From the IMG/VR virus record IMGVR_UViG_3300047352_000637, positions 1-20,768 of that record: a stretch of 20,768 nt of DNA; one strand, 5' to 3'. The notes beneath the pieces were generated by a model, which saw only the letters and a program-made list of their open reading frames with translations, was not told where the DNA came from and did not search any database. The stretch's first letter is position 1, and the number at the start of each line of letters is the position of its first letter. This document shows, piece after piece, positions 1 through 8,585 of the stretch. The position numbers and the translations under genes were made by a program. Origin of the DNA: a virus.

Positions 1-1839
1 TGCATCGCCATTAAGAAGGTATCGACTATCAGACTCGCCCTCAGCACTGGGGGGCTGAATGATCTTGACCCTGACATCATCAGCATTGTCTGCTTTAGAG
101 CTAGCACTGAGCGATCTGACAAACTCAACGTCAATCACCCAGTACTGGGCCGCGCCTTGGCTCTCATCATGAACCTCAACAACAGTGAACAGGCCGTAAT
201 CTGACTCACCCTGTACAAACAGCTCAATGAGGTCGCCCACGTTTACGTTGGCAAAACCATGCGGCGTGCCGTCGTTGTCTATCTCATTGAGCCATACCGA
301 CTTAGCGCTAGTGAACAAGCCAATGGGTGAGCCAGTGCCGTTCATGCCGTCATACATGGTGAGCTGGCCCTTGTTTCCAACGACACCACCAAGGTTAAAC
401 GTCCACACGCCACGCTCCACAGACGGGGCAATGGCATCGATCTCTTCTTCCAGCTCAATAATCTCGGACTGAAGTCTGTCTACGTCCTCCTGCGTGGCAG
501 CAGGATTCATGGTCACTTCGCAAGGGAAGAATCCAGCTATAGAAACTCCATCAGCGGAAGCATCCTCATAGACCTCAACTGAGCCTTGGTAGAATTGTGG
601 AGGGGCAACCTTCTCAACTCGGAAGCAGGAGTAATTCTCAGTAGGCCAATCACCATCTGGATTGACTACATCAACCTCTTCTACTACCCGCCAAGTATTG
701 TTATGGAAGCCGCCACCTTTCTTCTGCAGGAGCTTGCCGTAGTAATCAGCCTCCCAGAGGCCGTATTCATGCGCCTTAACTTCAATCAGGTCGCCTACCT
801 TCCAGTCTTGGAAAAAGTACTCCTCGTACCCAATGTATGCGCCGTCACCTTCCACAATTGCGCCGGCAAAGCCGACAGCCTTGCTAATCAGTAAGTGTGT
901 TATTGAGTGGGGCTGGTAAGGCTCAGCGCCCTGCCAGTAAACTCCCGGCTTCTGCCAGCCTGATTCGTATACACCCGTATCAGGATTCAGCACTGGGTCG
1001 TCATTAGTGTTTGAATAGCTTTTTGGCGGCATGATTGCCTTGCCATCACCATCAAACTCAAAGTTGCCCCTGAGTTGCATCATCCAGTCTTTGTTTAATT
1101 CGGAATCACTGCCGCTCTCTATTGGTTGCTCAACAGTGACATCACAAAGGCCAATAATCCTATCGCTGTACCTTACCTCGGTGCGCTCATAAAGGTCTTC
1201 TCGCTCGCACTTCTCAACCTTTACGCACTGCCATTCGCCGTGATTAAGTGGCGTACTCCCGTCTTCTTCAATACAGGGAATAATCTCGGTCACTCTCCAG
1301 CGGTGCTGTTCCTTACTAATGTAGCCAGTAGAGTATTTGTCACTCTCATCACGCCGCCGGCCCTCAGATACCCTGACGGTAACGATGTCACCAACGGCGA
1401 TGTTTGGCTTTACGTTACGGTGGGACGCACTCTCCCAGCCGCCCTGCCCGTCATTCTCCTTAAACGAACCAGTGCCGTGGAAGAGAAAGTACTCAACAAG
1501 CTCGGGGGTGTACTGCTCGTCATCTAATCTGTACTGATCGTACTCAGACAGGTGAAAGACGCCGGGGTAATCTGCGTACTCTAGATCGTCATAGTAATCA
1601 CGAGTACCCTTCTGAGAGTTTTTGGGGTTCTCAATAGGGACTACAACCTTGTTGTCATCGGTGAGAGTAAATCCACCGCGCAACTGAAAGAGGTGCTTCT
1701 CAAAGACGCTGTTGTCTTTGCCATCAACAGACTGAACCATCCAACGGTCTTTGTCGTCTTGGTACTTATAGGTAGCGCCGGTAGGCAGCGTAATTTGGTC
1801 GCCGTCTTTAGCGTCTTTTGGGAATGAATAAGCTGTCAT
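1..1839 (-). CDS. Large modular virion (tail/fibre-type) protein, partial, C-terminus off the window
   Basis: The minus-strand frame stays open for 613 codons from the ATG at 1839 to the left edge, so the gene is incomplete. The first ATG overlaps the stop of the upstream gene as ATGA. The protein is built of repeated modules at about residues 50-215, 253-405 and 463-575. Each starts with a strand pattern like QLRGxF, then a VGD-[IL] turn, a W-R-V strand and a C-x-x-VEK strand; the third copy is more divergent. A glutamate-rich coiled coil at about residues 440-460 precedes the third module. This modular, beta-rich, cysteine-poor composition and the place at the distal end of the head operon suggest a tail or fibre-type structural protein. 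I do not recognise a specific family, and no enzymatic motif is visible. The three overlapping plus-strand ORFs here are shadows. Confidence 0.72.
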   Translation of the reverse strand, partial: MTAYSFPKDAKDGDQITLPTGATYKYQDDKDRWMVQSVDGKDNSVFEKHLFQLRGGFTLTDDNKVVVPIENPKNSQKGTRDYYDDLEYADYPGVFHLSEYDQYRLDDEQYTPELVEYFLFHGTGSFKENDGQGGWESASHRNVKPNIAVGDIVTVRVSEGRRRDESDKYSTGYISKEQHRWRVTEIIPCIEEDGSTPLNHGEWQCVKVEKCEREDLYERTEVRYSDRIIGLCDVTVEQPIESGSDSELNKDWMMQLRGNFEFDGDGKAIMPPKSYSNTNDDPVLNPDTGVYESGWQKPGVYWQGAEPYQPHSITHLLISKAVGFAGAIVEGDGAYIGYEEYFFQDWKVGDLIEVKAHEYGLWEADYYGKLLQKKGGGFHNNTWRVVEEVDVVNPDGDWPTENYSCFRVEKVAPPQFYQGSVEVYEDASADGVSIAGFFPCEVTMNPAATQEDVDRLQSEIIELEEEIDAIAPSVERGVWTFNLGGVVGNKGQLTMYDGMNGTGSPIGLFTSAKSVWLNEIDNDGTPHGFANVNVGDLIELFVQGESDYGLFTVVEVHDESQGAAQYWVIDVEFVRSLSASSKADNADDVRVKIIQPPSAEGESDSRYLLNGDA

Positions 1840-3284
1840 TCTTCGCCCTCCATCGGCGAGCCGATCACCACATCAGATGTTTCTTTTTCTTTCATAGACG
1901 CTTGTGCAACCGTTCTTGGGGCTTGGTTGTGTTCGTAGTGGTCGATGTAATGAGCGTGAGGGAGCAGGCCCGCCGCGTTAATGGTGTAGTAATTACCAAC
2001 GCTAAGCTGCCAGTTGCTCTTGTAGTATTCGCATTTCAGACGCACGTATTGGTTGCCCGAATTATTGAACGTGCCTTCAGTGAGCTTGCCTGCCTTTCGC
2101 GTCTCACCATCCCTGTCTGTTATTGAGCAATAGTGAGAGCCAAAGGCGTGGCTGAAGTAGCCTTCATCATCTGACCATGCGTACCACTTACGTCCGTGGG
2201 TGTCCTTGCCCGACAGATAAATCTTTAGGATGGGATTTCCGCCGCCCTCAGTCCGAATAGTGAACTCACCATTGTTAAGGTTTTCTGCTTGGTGGGAGTC
2301 GCCCATGTACTTCCATGTGGCGTGCATTCGATAGCCGACATCAAGCTGTAACGCATCAATGTGTTCTTTGTTTCTGTTGGCTTTTGAATCGACGTAGTCA
2401 ATCGTGGCTAAGCCAGCAGGGTCAAAGCTACTGAGCAGGAAGAAGTCATAGGGGTACTCTGACAGCCTGTCTAGCTCCCCACTGAGATACTCAAAATCAT
2501 AAACATTCTCAGCAACAGCGATAACCTTTAGCTCTGCTGTCTGTGCTGATATGTCTGAGAGCCGCAACACATCCCCAACCACAATCCTACTCAGGTCAAT
2601 GGGGTTGCCGTTACGGTCAGTCTCATTAAGCGTGATGTACCTTGCCTCAGAGAGAGAATTGACTAACTGGTATGCCTGATCCTTGAGGTTGAACTGTCCG
2701 TCTCTGGGGTTTTGCTGGTCAGAAGTAAAGATCAGGCTGTGTTCGCCAACAGCACCCTCAAGCGCCCTGATCTTGCTCTTTATGTTTTCCTGCTCTTCGA
2801 GACTCTCTTCGATCTGGGCAATGATTGCGTCTTGCGTGGCCTCCCCAGTGGATACCCTGCCCTCTAATGTTGTGGGCGGGGCGACAGGAATCCATGCGTC
2901 TGAGTCCTTGTGGAAGATGAACAGTTGCATGACATCTTCAGAGTTATCGAACCAGAGACCGCCGTCTGCAGGAGTACCGCCACCAGGGGCTTCCTCACCT
3001 ATGGTGACGCCCAGCTCAAGAAGGCGCTCATAGAAATAACGGTTTACCTGTAGCTGATTGGTCAGGGCCATGATGCCTGGGTCTACTGCGGCAAACTGAC
3101 CCTTAGCATTGCGGAATGTAGTGTCGGGGTTTGTCTCGACCAGATCGGTGGTCAGGCTGGCGCGGACGTTCTCGCCGTCACGGAGTCCAACGACCTGAAC
3201 CGGGTTGCCCTCCTGCGGGCCAACTTGCTTGAACTGCGAGAACTTTACGCCCGACGCAGCCCGTGTGTCTTTTTCGTCACTCAT
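1836..3284 (-). CDS. Virion structural protein (tail/fibre-type), 482 aa
   Basis: Complete protein of 482 aa. The start ATG directly abuts the TAA of the upstream 83 aa gene, and its stop overlaps the next start as ATGA. The N-terminal part includes a G-L-W-F-D-N strand around residue 110 that ends in a W-I-P-V-A-P-P segment, a pattern seen in tail-associated proteins of marine phages. A coiled coil follows at about residues 150-180 (glutamate-rich, I-x-x-L spacing). Next comes a module with VGD-V-L-R-L and an AELKVIAV strand, similar to the modules of the downstream neighbour. The C-terminal third is Gly/Tyr/His-rich and beta-like (HATWKYMG, GRKWYAWSD, HAHYIDHYEHN). Shared modules and coupling suggest that the two proteins act in the same virion substructure. 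The exact role is not known; confidence in 'structural' is good, in 'fibre' moderate. Confidence 0.72.
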   Translation of the reverse strand: MSDEKDTRAASGVKFSQFKQVGPQEGNPVQVVGLRDGENVRASLTTDLVETNPDTTFRNAKGQFAAVDPGIMALTNQLQVNRYFYERLLELGVTIGEEAPGGGTPADGGLWFDNSEDVMQLFIFHKDSDAWIPVAPPTTLEGRVSTGEATQDAIIAQIEESLEEQENIKSKIRALEGAVGEHSLIFTSDQQNPRDGQFNLKDQAYQLVNSLSEARYITLNETDRNGNPIDLSRIVVGDVLRLSDISAQTAELKVIAVAENVYDFEYLSGELDRLSEYPYDFFLLSSFDPAGLATIDYVDSKANRNKEHIDALQLDVGYRMHATWKYMGDSHQAENLNNGEFTIRTEGGGNPILKIYLSGKDTHGRKWYAWSDDEGYFSHAFGSHYCSITDRDGETRKAGKLTEGTFNNSGNQYVRLKCEYYKSNWQLSVGNYYTINAAGLLPHAHYIDHYEHNQAPRTVAQASMKEKETSDVVIGSPMEGEE

Positions 3285-3536
3285 TTATGGCCTCTTCTGT
3301 GGCACTAAGTTCTTGGTGCCAGCCTCGTTGAGCATTGGCTCGCCCGGCTCAGTTAGTATGTAGAACAGCTCCGCCTCTTCACGCGGGTAGTACGGCCCCA
3401 TCGTGTGGGCAATCACGCCCGCTCCTCGCGTGCCGACAACGCCGAGGTTGCGGGTCCGCATCAGCATCAGGTTGTGCTTTGTGCCTTTGCCGAACCTTGC
3501 CTTGCCTCGTCTGCCGCTACGCCTTCTTCTTGCCAC
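3285..3536 (-). CDS. Small basic-N-terminal protein in the late operon, 83 aa
   Basis: Starts at GTG 3536 behind an AAGGGGG sequence on the minus strand and ends in TAA immediately next to the following ATG. The first 25 residues are very basic (MARRRRSGRRGKARFGKG), then a neutral stretch with G-T-R-G-A-G-V and a short acidic helix (PREEAELFYIL). It overlaps the upstream 50 aa gene by 20 nt. A basic arm on a small protein between capsid and tail genes would fit a DNA- or RNA-contacting head or neck protein, but no family is recognised. The overlapping plus-strand ORFs (3335-3810) are dismissed because this frame has a ribosome site and exact junctions with both neighbours. Confidence 0.62.
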   Translation of the reverse strand: MARRRRSGRRGKARFGKGTKHNLMLMRTRNLGVVGTRGAGVIAHTMGPYYPREEAELFYILTEPGEPMLNEAGTKNLVPQKRP

Positions 3537-3669
3537 CTGACGCCCCCTTGGTCTTTGCCTTCATGGCGTCACGGTCTTCGTGTGGCCCCTTGGTGTGCCA
3601 GGTCTTGCCGTCCTTGTCTTGGACGCCGACTACACCCTTGTTTCGTTTTTTGTAGATAACAAGAACCAT
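3517..3669 (-). CDS. Small lysine-rich protein, 50 aa
   Basis: ATG at 3669 lies one base after the TGA of the upstream gene (TGA-C-ATG), and the frame ends in TAG at 3517 inside the next gene. The peptide begins MVLVIYKKRNKGVVGVQDKD and ends in a Lys/Gly-rich tail (GASGGKKKA). The middle has a pattern D-G-K-x-W-x-x-K-G-P-H that looks like a small beta-hairpin domain. It is too short for a normal ORF cut-off. The exact junction with its neighbour and the protein-like composition support it as real. Function unknown; a nucleic-acid-binding head-completion role is only a guess. Confidence 0.55.
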   Translation of the reverse strand: MVLVIYKKRNKGVVGVQDKDGKTWHTKGPHEDRDAMKAKTKGASGGKKKA

Positions 3670-3670
3670 G

Positions 3671-4147
3671 TCAGACCTTATAGTTGTCGTTGGTCAGAAA
3701 GATCTTTACCTCAGGCTCAAGGAAGAACTTGGAGAGCATCTTCTGCTGCATCTCCTTGTCGCAGTTCAAAAAGCCCTTGTACTTACCGTCAAAGGTCTGG
3801 CCCTCGTTAGCCATCGTGAACATTTCACCGGGGACTGTTGCCACAAGGCGGAATCCATCCTTCTCTCTCGTGCCACCGGAGTTACGTACACGCTGTGCCT
3901 TCTCGGCGATGGTGTCGTGAATGATCTTGGGTACTTCGCGCTTAACGTAGAGGCGGTCCTCGCTCGGCTGGTACTTCCAGTTGACCGAGACACCATCCTG
4001 TGCGTATTCAATGTCGCTCATGCGCCAAATCCCTTTGTCGTTCCGATGGATATAAATGAGGTCAAGGCACCGACCACACTGGTTACCAATGAGGTGGTGC
4101 CTATCGGTGTCGTATTCCCCGACTTGGTTACAAACGCAGAGGAACAC
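3671..4147 (-). CDS. Zinc-ribbon-like protein downstream of the capsid gene, 158 aa
   Basis: The longest frame begins at GTG 4147, just after the hairpin that follows the capsid gene. No clear Shine-Dalgarno precedes the GTG; an alternative start is the ATG at 4022 (MSDIEYAQ). The longer form carries C-x-C near residues 4-6 and C-G-R-C near residues 24-27, a spacing that could hold a zinc ion, and this argues for the upstream start. The rest is mixed alpha/beta with charged helices (VKREVPKIIHDTIAEKAQRV) and a segment GGTREKDGFRLVATVPGEMF. The position straight after the capsid gene suits a head-completion or decoration protein, but no family is recognised. Confidence 0.6.
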   Translation of the reverse strand: MFLCVCNQVGEYDTDRHHLIGNQCGRCLDLIYIHRNDKGIWRMSDIEYAQDGVSVNWKYQPSEDRLYVKREVPKIIHDTIAEKAQRVRNSGGTREKDGFRLVATVPGEMFTMANEGQTFDGKYKGFLNCDKEMQQKMLSKFFLEPEVKIFLTNDNYKV

Positions 4148-4153
4148 GGGAAA

Positions 4154-4171
4154 TGCCGCCCGGAGGCGGCA
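4154..4171 (-). terminator. Hairpin after the major capsid gene
   Basis: On the minus strand, five bases after the capsid stop, TGCCGCC pairs with GGCGGCA around a four-base loop and is followed by TTT CCC. The 7-bp GC-rich stem is strong but the T tract is short. It is more likely a partial terminator or RNA-stabilising structure that sets high capsid expression relative to downstream genes than a full stop. Confidence 0.55.
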
Positions 4172-4178
4172 GTCTTAC

Positions 4179-5213
4179 TTAGGCAGTTACTTCTTCGGCC
4201 GGGTCGATGTTGACCAGCATGCCGTGCGCACGCTCCGTATGGCAGCGGACGCCCCAATCAACGCTAATTTGGCGCTTCTCTGCCAAACCGGTTTTTGCCA
4301 AGGTATCTGTGCGATAGCCTTCAAGGTAAGACAGGCTCACGTACTCTGGGTCGAGCAGGAACGCTACTGCGTTGCCGCTCGCGTCCAGTGGCTGCAGACG
4401 GTTAGGTACTAACTTGATGGTGCCGAAGTCAGAAACCAGCACGTTCACGCTGGACAGTGCAGTCGCCTTGGAGTTGGCGGGTGCGCCCTGATCAGAAGTC
4501 AAGGTCGCAACGCGAGCCTCGTTGTCGAACATGTAGCTGGACAACGCCCCAATAACGCCGGGGTTCGACATCAGGTGAGTCACCTCACCGCCTTGCTCGT
4601 AAACGCCTTGGATCGCGTCCTTCACCGCTTGGAATGACAGAGCGACACCAGTGTCTTCGGTGTACTTCTCCGTCAGGCCAGTGGTCATGTTGTGACCGCC
4701 AGCGGTGGCAGTTGAGCCGTCACCGTTCATGACGGTAGTCTCGATCCAAGTGGGCAGGCCACCTGTTACGCCAGCTACCGTGTCAGTACCAGCCACAGAC
4801 GCCTGGTTGTTCAGCGCCATAGCTTCGACATCGCGTCGGATCTGCTGGTTGCCGCGAGTGATGCGGTAGGCCAGCTCTTTGGTGCGGCCTACGGTGTCGG
4901 ACGCATCTGCTCGGTACGAAACCGCGATGACCTCGTCTGAGATCTGCGAGTGGTTACCCACGCGTGCGCCACCAGCCTCAGAAGCTGCACCAGCGTCAGA
5001 ACCGTCAACGCGGGCGTTGGTTACGTCGGGAGCGCGAAGCTCGTCAACGACCCAATCGAAGCGCTCGTTCTTGTGCGTGGTGGAGCCTACGAGGTCCGTG
5101 AAAGGCAGGGGGATCTTTGAGATGTCGAAGATCTTCTGCATGACGTCCTCATTGATGACGCCTCCCTTTGCAATCGACTTTAAGTCGAAGCTGTCAATAT
5201 TTGCTGCTGACAT
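4179..5213 (-). CDS. Major capsid protein, SU10-type (DUF5309)
   Basis: Complete 344 aa protein. The ATG at 5213 has a GGGAGAG site seven bases upstream, lying over the end of the scaffold gene. The region at about residues 84-125 (R-V-G-N-x-S-Q-I, then E-V-I-A-V-S and a long charged helix with RTKELAYRIT and RRDVEAMAL) matches my knowledge of the SU10/DUF5309 major capsid family, a HK97-fold shell protein. A Gly/Thr-rich insert around residues 165-185 (NGDGSTATAGGHNMTTG) could be a surface loop. The C-terminal part has a strand segment SVDWGVRCHTERAHG typical of the closing beta sheet. The gene follows the scaffold gene directly and is followed by a stem-loop, the usual capsid arrangement. 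The N-terminus shows no protease or delta-domain, so a separate scaffold is expected and is present. Confidence 0.88.
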   Translation of the reverse strand: MSAANIDSFDLKSIAKGGVINEDVMQKIFDISKIPLPFTDLVGSTTHKNERFDWVVDELRAPDVTNARVDGSDAGAASEAGGARVGNHSQISDEVIAVSYRADASDTVGRTKELAYRITRGNQQIRRDVEAMALNNQASVAGTDTVAGVTGGLPTWIETTVMNGDGSTATAGGHNMTTGLTEKYTEDTGVALSFQAVKDAIQGVYEQGGEVTHLMSNPGVIGALSSYMFDNEARVATLTSDQGAPANSKATALSSVNVLVSDFGTIKLVPNRLQPLDASGNAVAFLLDPEYVSLSYLEGYRTDTLAKTGLAEKRQISVDWGVRCHTERAHGMLVNIDPAEEVTA

Positions 5214-5216
5214 TTT

Positions 5217-6317
5217 TTACTCTCCCATGAGTAGAGCTGCTACAGCATCGGCTTGGGCCTCCCTTTTGTTGGCTCCTTTTGCCGCCTGCGCTCGCTCAAC
5301 TAGTTTTTGAACCTTGCCGCCCTTCTTCTGGGCAGCAAAGCGACCATTTGAGGCTCTTTGCATACGGGGAGCTTTCTTAACCTTTTTCTCAGCAACAGTT
5401 TTGCCCTGGTCGTAAAGCATCGCCTTTCTCAGAGTGATTACGTGACGCGAATGAATAACGTCAGCAAGCTCTTCATTAGGGAAACCTTGCGCTCGGGCGT
5501 ACTCAATGATCTCTCCCAAACCGGAGGTCATCTTTTCTTCATCAGCCCAATCGGGAATAGCAGTAGTCAGAGCAGCGCGCTCTTGAGCCAAAAGCTCTTG
5601 TCGCTGTGCCTGCTCCTGTTCAGTCAACTGGCCCTGGTGTTGCGCCATCTGCTGACCTACCTGCTGCCCCATCTGCTGAAGCTCTGCCTGTCGCATTTGA
5701 AACTCCTGCTGTTTCGCTGCCCATTCAGCCGGGTCAGATACTCGCAGGCGATCAAAGTCGATGGCGTTAAACTCGCTCATCAACTTCTGCTCCAGCATCT
5801 GTCCAAGGTTTTGAACGTGCTGTAGCCGGTTACCTAGCTCCTGTACCGCAGTGTCACGATCAGATTCAAACTGCTTACGTTCCTCGGCCAGGGTTCTGGC
5901 CTTTTCATCGTTAGCTTTATGAAACTGAGTGCCTGCAATAGCCTCCTTCAAATCAACAGTCTCGTCCTTCCCGTTGACCTTGAGCTTGACCAAGACATCC
6001 CCGTCCTCTGAGAGGGCGAGTTTGTCGGCGTCCAGTCCAAGTTCAGCAGCTAAGGCTGCGAGTCCATCGTCGTCATCGGTCTCTAGCTCATTGGAGTCGT
6101 CTGTTTCGTCGTCGTATTCAACGCCGTCATCAGACTCTTGTGCTGTTGTAACTTCTGACTCTTCACTATCATCGACAAGGTCATCATCATTCGGGCGGTG
6201 TACCGCCTCCTCTGTTGATGCCTCCTCCTCAGGTGCGTCATCTGCCATAAGCAGGTCAGCTACCTGATCTACGGTGTTGCCGCGCTCCCCCTCATGTTGC
6301 TGGATAGAATCGCTCAT
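5217..6317 (-). CDS. Capsid scaffolding protein
   Basis: About 366 aa from ATG 6317 (a GTG at 6320 directly precedes it). The upstream gene's TGA shares its last base with this ATG, and AAGGAG lies about 10 bases before. The layout is that of a scaffold: a strongly acidic N-terminal third (residues 26-90, rich in Asp/Glu), then a central Gln/Glu-rich coiled coil (about 140-255, QQMGQQVGQQMAQHQGQL), then a basic C-terminal tail (AEKKVKKAPRMQR and VQKLVERAQAAKGANKREA) of the kind that contacts the capsid lattice. It sits directly before the major capsid gene. It would be transient, present in the procapsid and released on maturation. No protease motif is visible, so it is probably not a fused maturation protease. 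Confidence 0.85.
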   Translation of the reverse strand: MSDSIQQHEGERGNTVDQVADLLMADDAPEEEASTEEAVHRPNDDDLVDDSEESEVTTAQESDDGVEYDDETDDSNELETDDDDGLAALAAELGLDADKLALSEDGDVLVKLKVNGKDETVDLKEAIAGTQFHKANDEKARTLAEERKQFESDRDTAVQELGNRLQHVQNLGQMLEQKLMSEFNAIDFDRLRVSDPAEWAAKQQEFQMRQAELQQMGQQVGQQMAQHQGQLTEQEQAQRQELLAQERAALTTAIPDWADEEKMTSGLGEIIEYARAQGFPNEELADVIHSRHVITLRKAMLYDQGKTVAEKKVKKAPRMQRASNGRFAAQKKGGKVQKLVERAQAAKGANKREAQADAVAALLMGE

Positions 6318-6562
6318 CACTCGTTAACTCCTTCTGATTGCTGAGCCAGTTCACCAGTAGTGACCAGCTCGTTTAGGAAGTCCTCAACCTTCTGCAAGGC
6401 CTTGGCTTCTTCCCGGATTATGTAAACCTCCTCTTCACTGGAGGGATCGCAGAACTGACCAAACAGCCGCTGCTTCTCCTCCTCCAGATGCTCCTTAACT
6501 AGCGCCAGCTCTGCTCTCGCCTGCCGACCCCTTCGCGCTTCCTTTTGCAGATCCACTGCCAT
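6317..6562 (-). CDS. Small coiled-coil head protein, 81 aa
   Basis: ATG at 6562 is preceded on the minus strand by AAGGAAGTTCTTA, a good ribosome site. The whole protein is predicted helical and heavily charged (ELALVKEHLEEEKQRLFG, EEEVYIIREEAKALQKVEDFL). It starts 68 bases inside the end of the portal gene in a different frame, and its TGA overlaps the scaffold start. A small helical protein between portal and scaffold occurs in other tailed phages; a portal-scaffold adaptor role would fit but is inference. Confidence 0.68.
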   Translation of the reverse strand: MAVDLQKEARRGRQARAELALVKEHLEEEKQRLFGQFCDPSSEEEVYIIREEAKALQKVEDFLNELVTTGELAQQSEGVNE

Positions 6563-8585
6563 TAAGAACTTCCTTGTTTTGAACTAACTCGTTGTCTAAT
6601 TGCTTTTTCGCAGCCTGCTCCATCTCGGTGAGCTTGAGCGCTGCATCGGTCTTCAGCTTGTCGTAATCAAACGACTGCTTGGCCGCATCCTTGGCCGAAG
6701 TAAGCTGGTTCTTGAGGTGATCAATCTGAGCCTTCAACTGGCCGTTCTCCATCGTGGCCTGGGCCTTCATCTGCTCGGCGTTAGCAACGCGCATCTGGGC
6801 CTCAAGAGCCGCCTGCTGCATCTGAATCTGCATCTGCTCTTTCTGCATCATCTCCTGCTGCGCGGCCTGATCCTGCTGTGCTTTCATCTGCGCGAACTGC
6901 TGGCCCTCAGGGCCGTTCGGGTTGAGGAAGTACTTCTCGGCCTCACCCAAGTCAGCAAGGCCAACCATGTCATCCAGCGAGTTGTACAACTGCTTGGTGT
7001 CCACCAGCACGTTGTCTGGCATCTGCTTGAACTGCATCTGCGTCTGGAAGATCTGCATCAGCGCGTTGAGCTTCATCTGGTCATCACCAGCGCCAGCACC
7101 GACAGTCACCATCATGCGAGAGCGATCACCCCAGGTACTGGGGTCAACATTCACCCAGTTACCCTTAAACTTGTAAGGCACACAGCCGTTCTGGAACCTG
7201 ACCATGAGGTCGCGAATCATCTTGTAAGCAGGACGCAGCCCGGTCTCAGCGATGGCCCTCACCATAAGGTTCACCAACATCTCCTGGGCCGACATCATTC
7301 GCTCTACGCCGTGAGCAGACTCGTTATTAACAAGCTGGTTCTGGCCAGCCATGTCTGGAGACACGCCAACCCGCGACTGCTTCTGTACATCGGCGTACTG
7401 GAGAAGCTGTAAGGCCTCCCCACCAAAGAACGTGCCACCCAGCTCGGTGACAGCGTTGTGGCCCTTGGCGCGGATAATTCCGCCGGGTCGGTTAACAAGG
7501 AGGTCATCAATATTGACCTGGCCTTCCTGCACGACCTTGATGCGGTTAACAGATTGGTAAAAAGAGTCGAGCGTGGAGCGCAGTACAGCAGTCTTAATGT
7601 CCTGTACCTGCTTGAGCCGATCAAAAATGCTGTTGCCCAGGAATTGGTGGGGCATAGGCATAGTAGACATTGCGACAAAGGGGATCTCAGCGATCTCCTC
7701 AATGTCCAGAATCGAATCAATCTGGCTCTCACCAATGCAAGTCACCTTGCACAGCTCCGAGATGCCGTCCTCATTAATGTCCATCGACAAATACGCTTCA
7801 GTGACCACGATGAGCTTCTGGCTCTCGTCAATGTCGGTCACATGGTGGTGGTAGTTGTCCATGTCGCGATCAAGGTAGCCCTGCTGCGCTTTCTCAATCA
7901 GCTCGGGGTCATACCCCTCTCGTAATAGGTCCGAGGCGGTGCGTCGGCGCGTGTGCGCAACAAACCGGGCGTCTTTTAAATCAAGACTGTCCGCATCGTC
8001 GTTTACACGGAACTCCTCCGCAGGAACCGCCTCGACCCGTACCTTTCCATAGCGCGTAACACGCGCCACAGTGACTGATGTGCCGTCTGTCTCGGAGCGC
8101 TCAATCTCGGTGACCTCTACCATCGGGTCAGCAAGCAAGGCCTCCAACTGAGGCTCCATCAGGCCAGAGTATCTTTCGACCACACGCTCGGGGGTGTCGT
8201 CGTAGTAAATCTTCATAACCCCTACACCCGTCAGCAGCGCGTCTTTCGCCGCCTCGTAGAGGTTAAGGAATCCATTGTTCTCTTCACTGAAAACGAAGTG
8301 CGTGAAATCGGTCTCCAGGTCAGCCTGATCCTCGTCCATAGCCGACATCGGCATGAACTTCACAGACTTGCCGGACAAGCTCTCAACGATATTAGGCAGC
8401 AGCCAGTGGCACGCATCAGCCACATCAGTAGACACGACCTCAGAGCGCCCCTTGACCCCAGATGGGCGAGGCTCATGGCCGTTGTAGTAGCTCATAGCGA
8501 GGTTCTTGCGGTTCACCCACTCGTCGCCAGAGCAATTCACCATTTCATTGGCGATAATGTTCTTGATGTCTTCTTCGTTCATCAT
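6495..8585 (-). CDS. Portal protein
   Basis: Complete 696 aa protein from the double ATG at 8585/8582; the large terminase TGA overlaps it (TGATGATG). The N-terminal region has the motif pattern S-T-D-V-x-D-x-x-x-W-L-L-P-N-I-V-E-S-L at about residues 52-70, seen in portals of podovirus and SU10-like phages. The central part is a mixed alpha/beta clip and wing region. The C-terminal 120 residues are a Gln/Met/Ala-rich coiled coil (QEMMQKEQMQIQMQQAALEA), as expected for the barrel. The tail of about 20 residues is a low-complexity Gly/Ser/Ala/Lys repeat read over the start of the next gene in another frame. Portals form the 12-mer ring through which DNA enters the head. The length is at the upper range for portals. 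Position between terminase and scaffold makes the assignment strong. Confidence 0.9.
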   Translation of the reverse strand: MMNEEDIKNIIANEMVNCSGDEWVNRKNLAMSYYNGHEPRPSGVKGRSEVVSTDVADACHWLLPNIVESLSGKSVKFMPMSAMDEDQADLETDFTHFVFSEENNGFLNLYEAAKDALLTGVGVMKIYYDDTPERVVERYSGLMEPQLEALLADPMVEVTEIERSETDGTSVTVARVTRYGKVRVEAVPAEEFRVNDDADSLDLKDARFVAHTRRRTASDLLREGYDPELIEKAQQGYLDRDMDNYHHHVTDIDESQKLIVVTEAYLSMDINEDGISELCKVTCIGESQIDSILDIEEIAEIPFVAMSTMPMPHQFLGNSIFDRLKQVQDIKTAVLRSTLDSFYQSVNRIKVVQEGQVNIDDLLVNRPGGIIRAKGHNAVTELGGTFFGGEALQLLQYADVQKQSRVGVSPDMAGQNQLVNNESAHGVERMMSAQEMLVNLMVRAIAETGLRPAYKMIRDLMVRFQNGCVPYKFKGNWVNVDPSTWGDRSRMMVTVGAGAGDDQMKLNALMQIFQTQMQFKQMPDNVLVDTKQLYNSLDDMVGLADLGEAEKYFLNPNGPEGQQFAQMKAQQDQAAQQEMMQKEQMQIQMQQAALEAQMRVANAEQMKAQATMENGQLKAQIDHLKNQLTSAKDAAKQSFDYDKLKTDAALKLTEMEQAAKKQLDNELVQNKEVLNGSGSAKGSAKGSAGESRAGAS

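Noticed and set aside
586-894. Plus-strand ORF of 102 aa in the left part
   Set aside because: It lies antisense to the continuous minus-strand frame that runs from 1839 to the left edge and has no ribosome site.
6600-7412. Plus-strand ORF of 270 aa
   Set aside because: Antisense to the portal coiled coil; the Leu/His-rich composition is the mirror of Gln/Met/Lys codons in the real gene.
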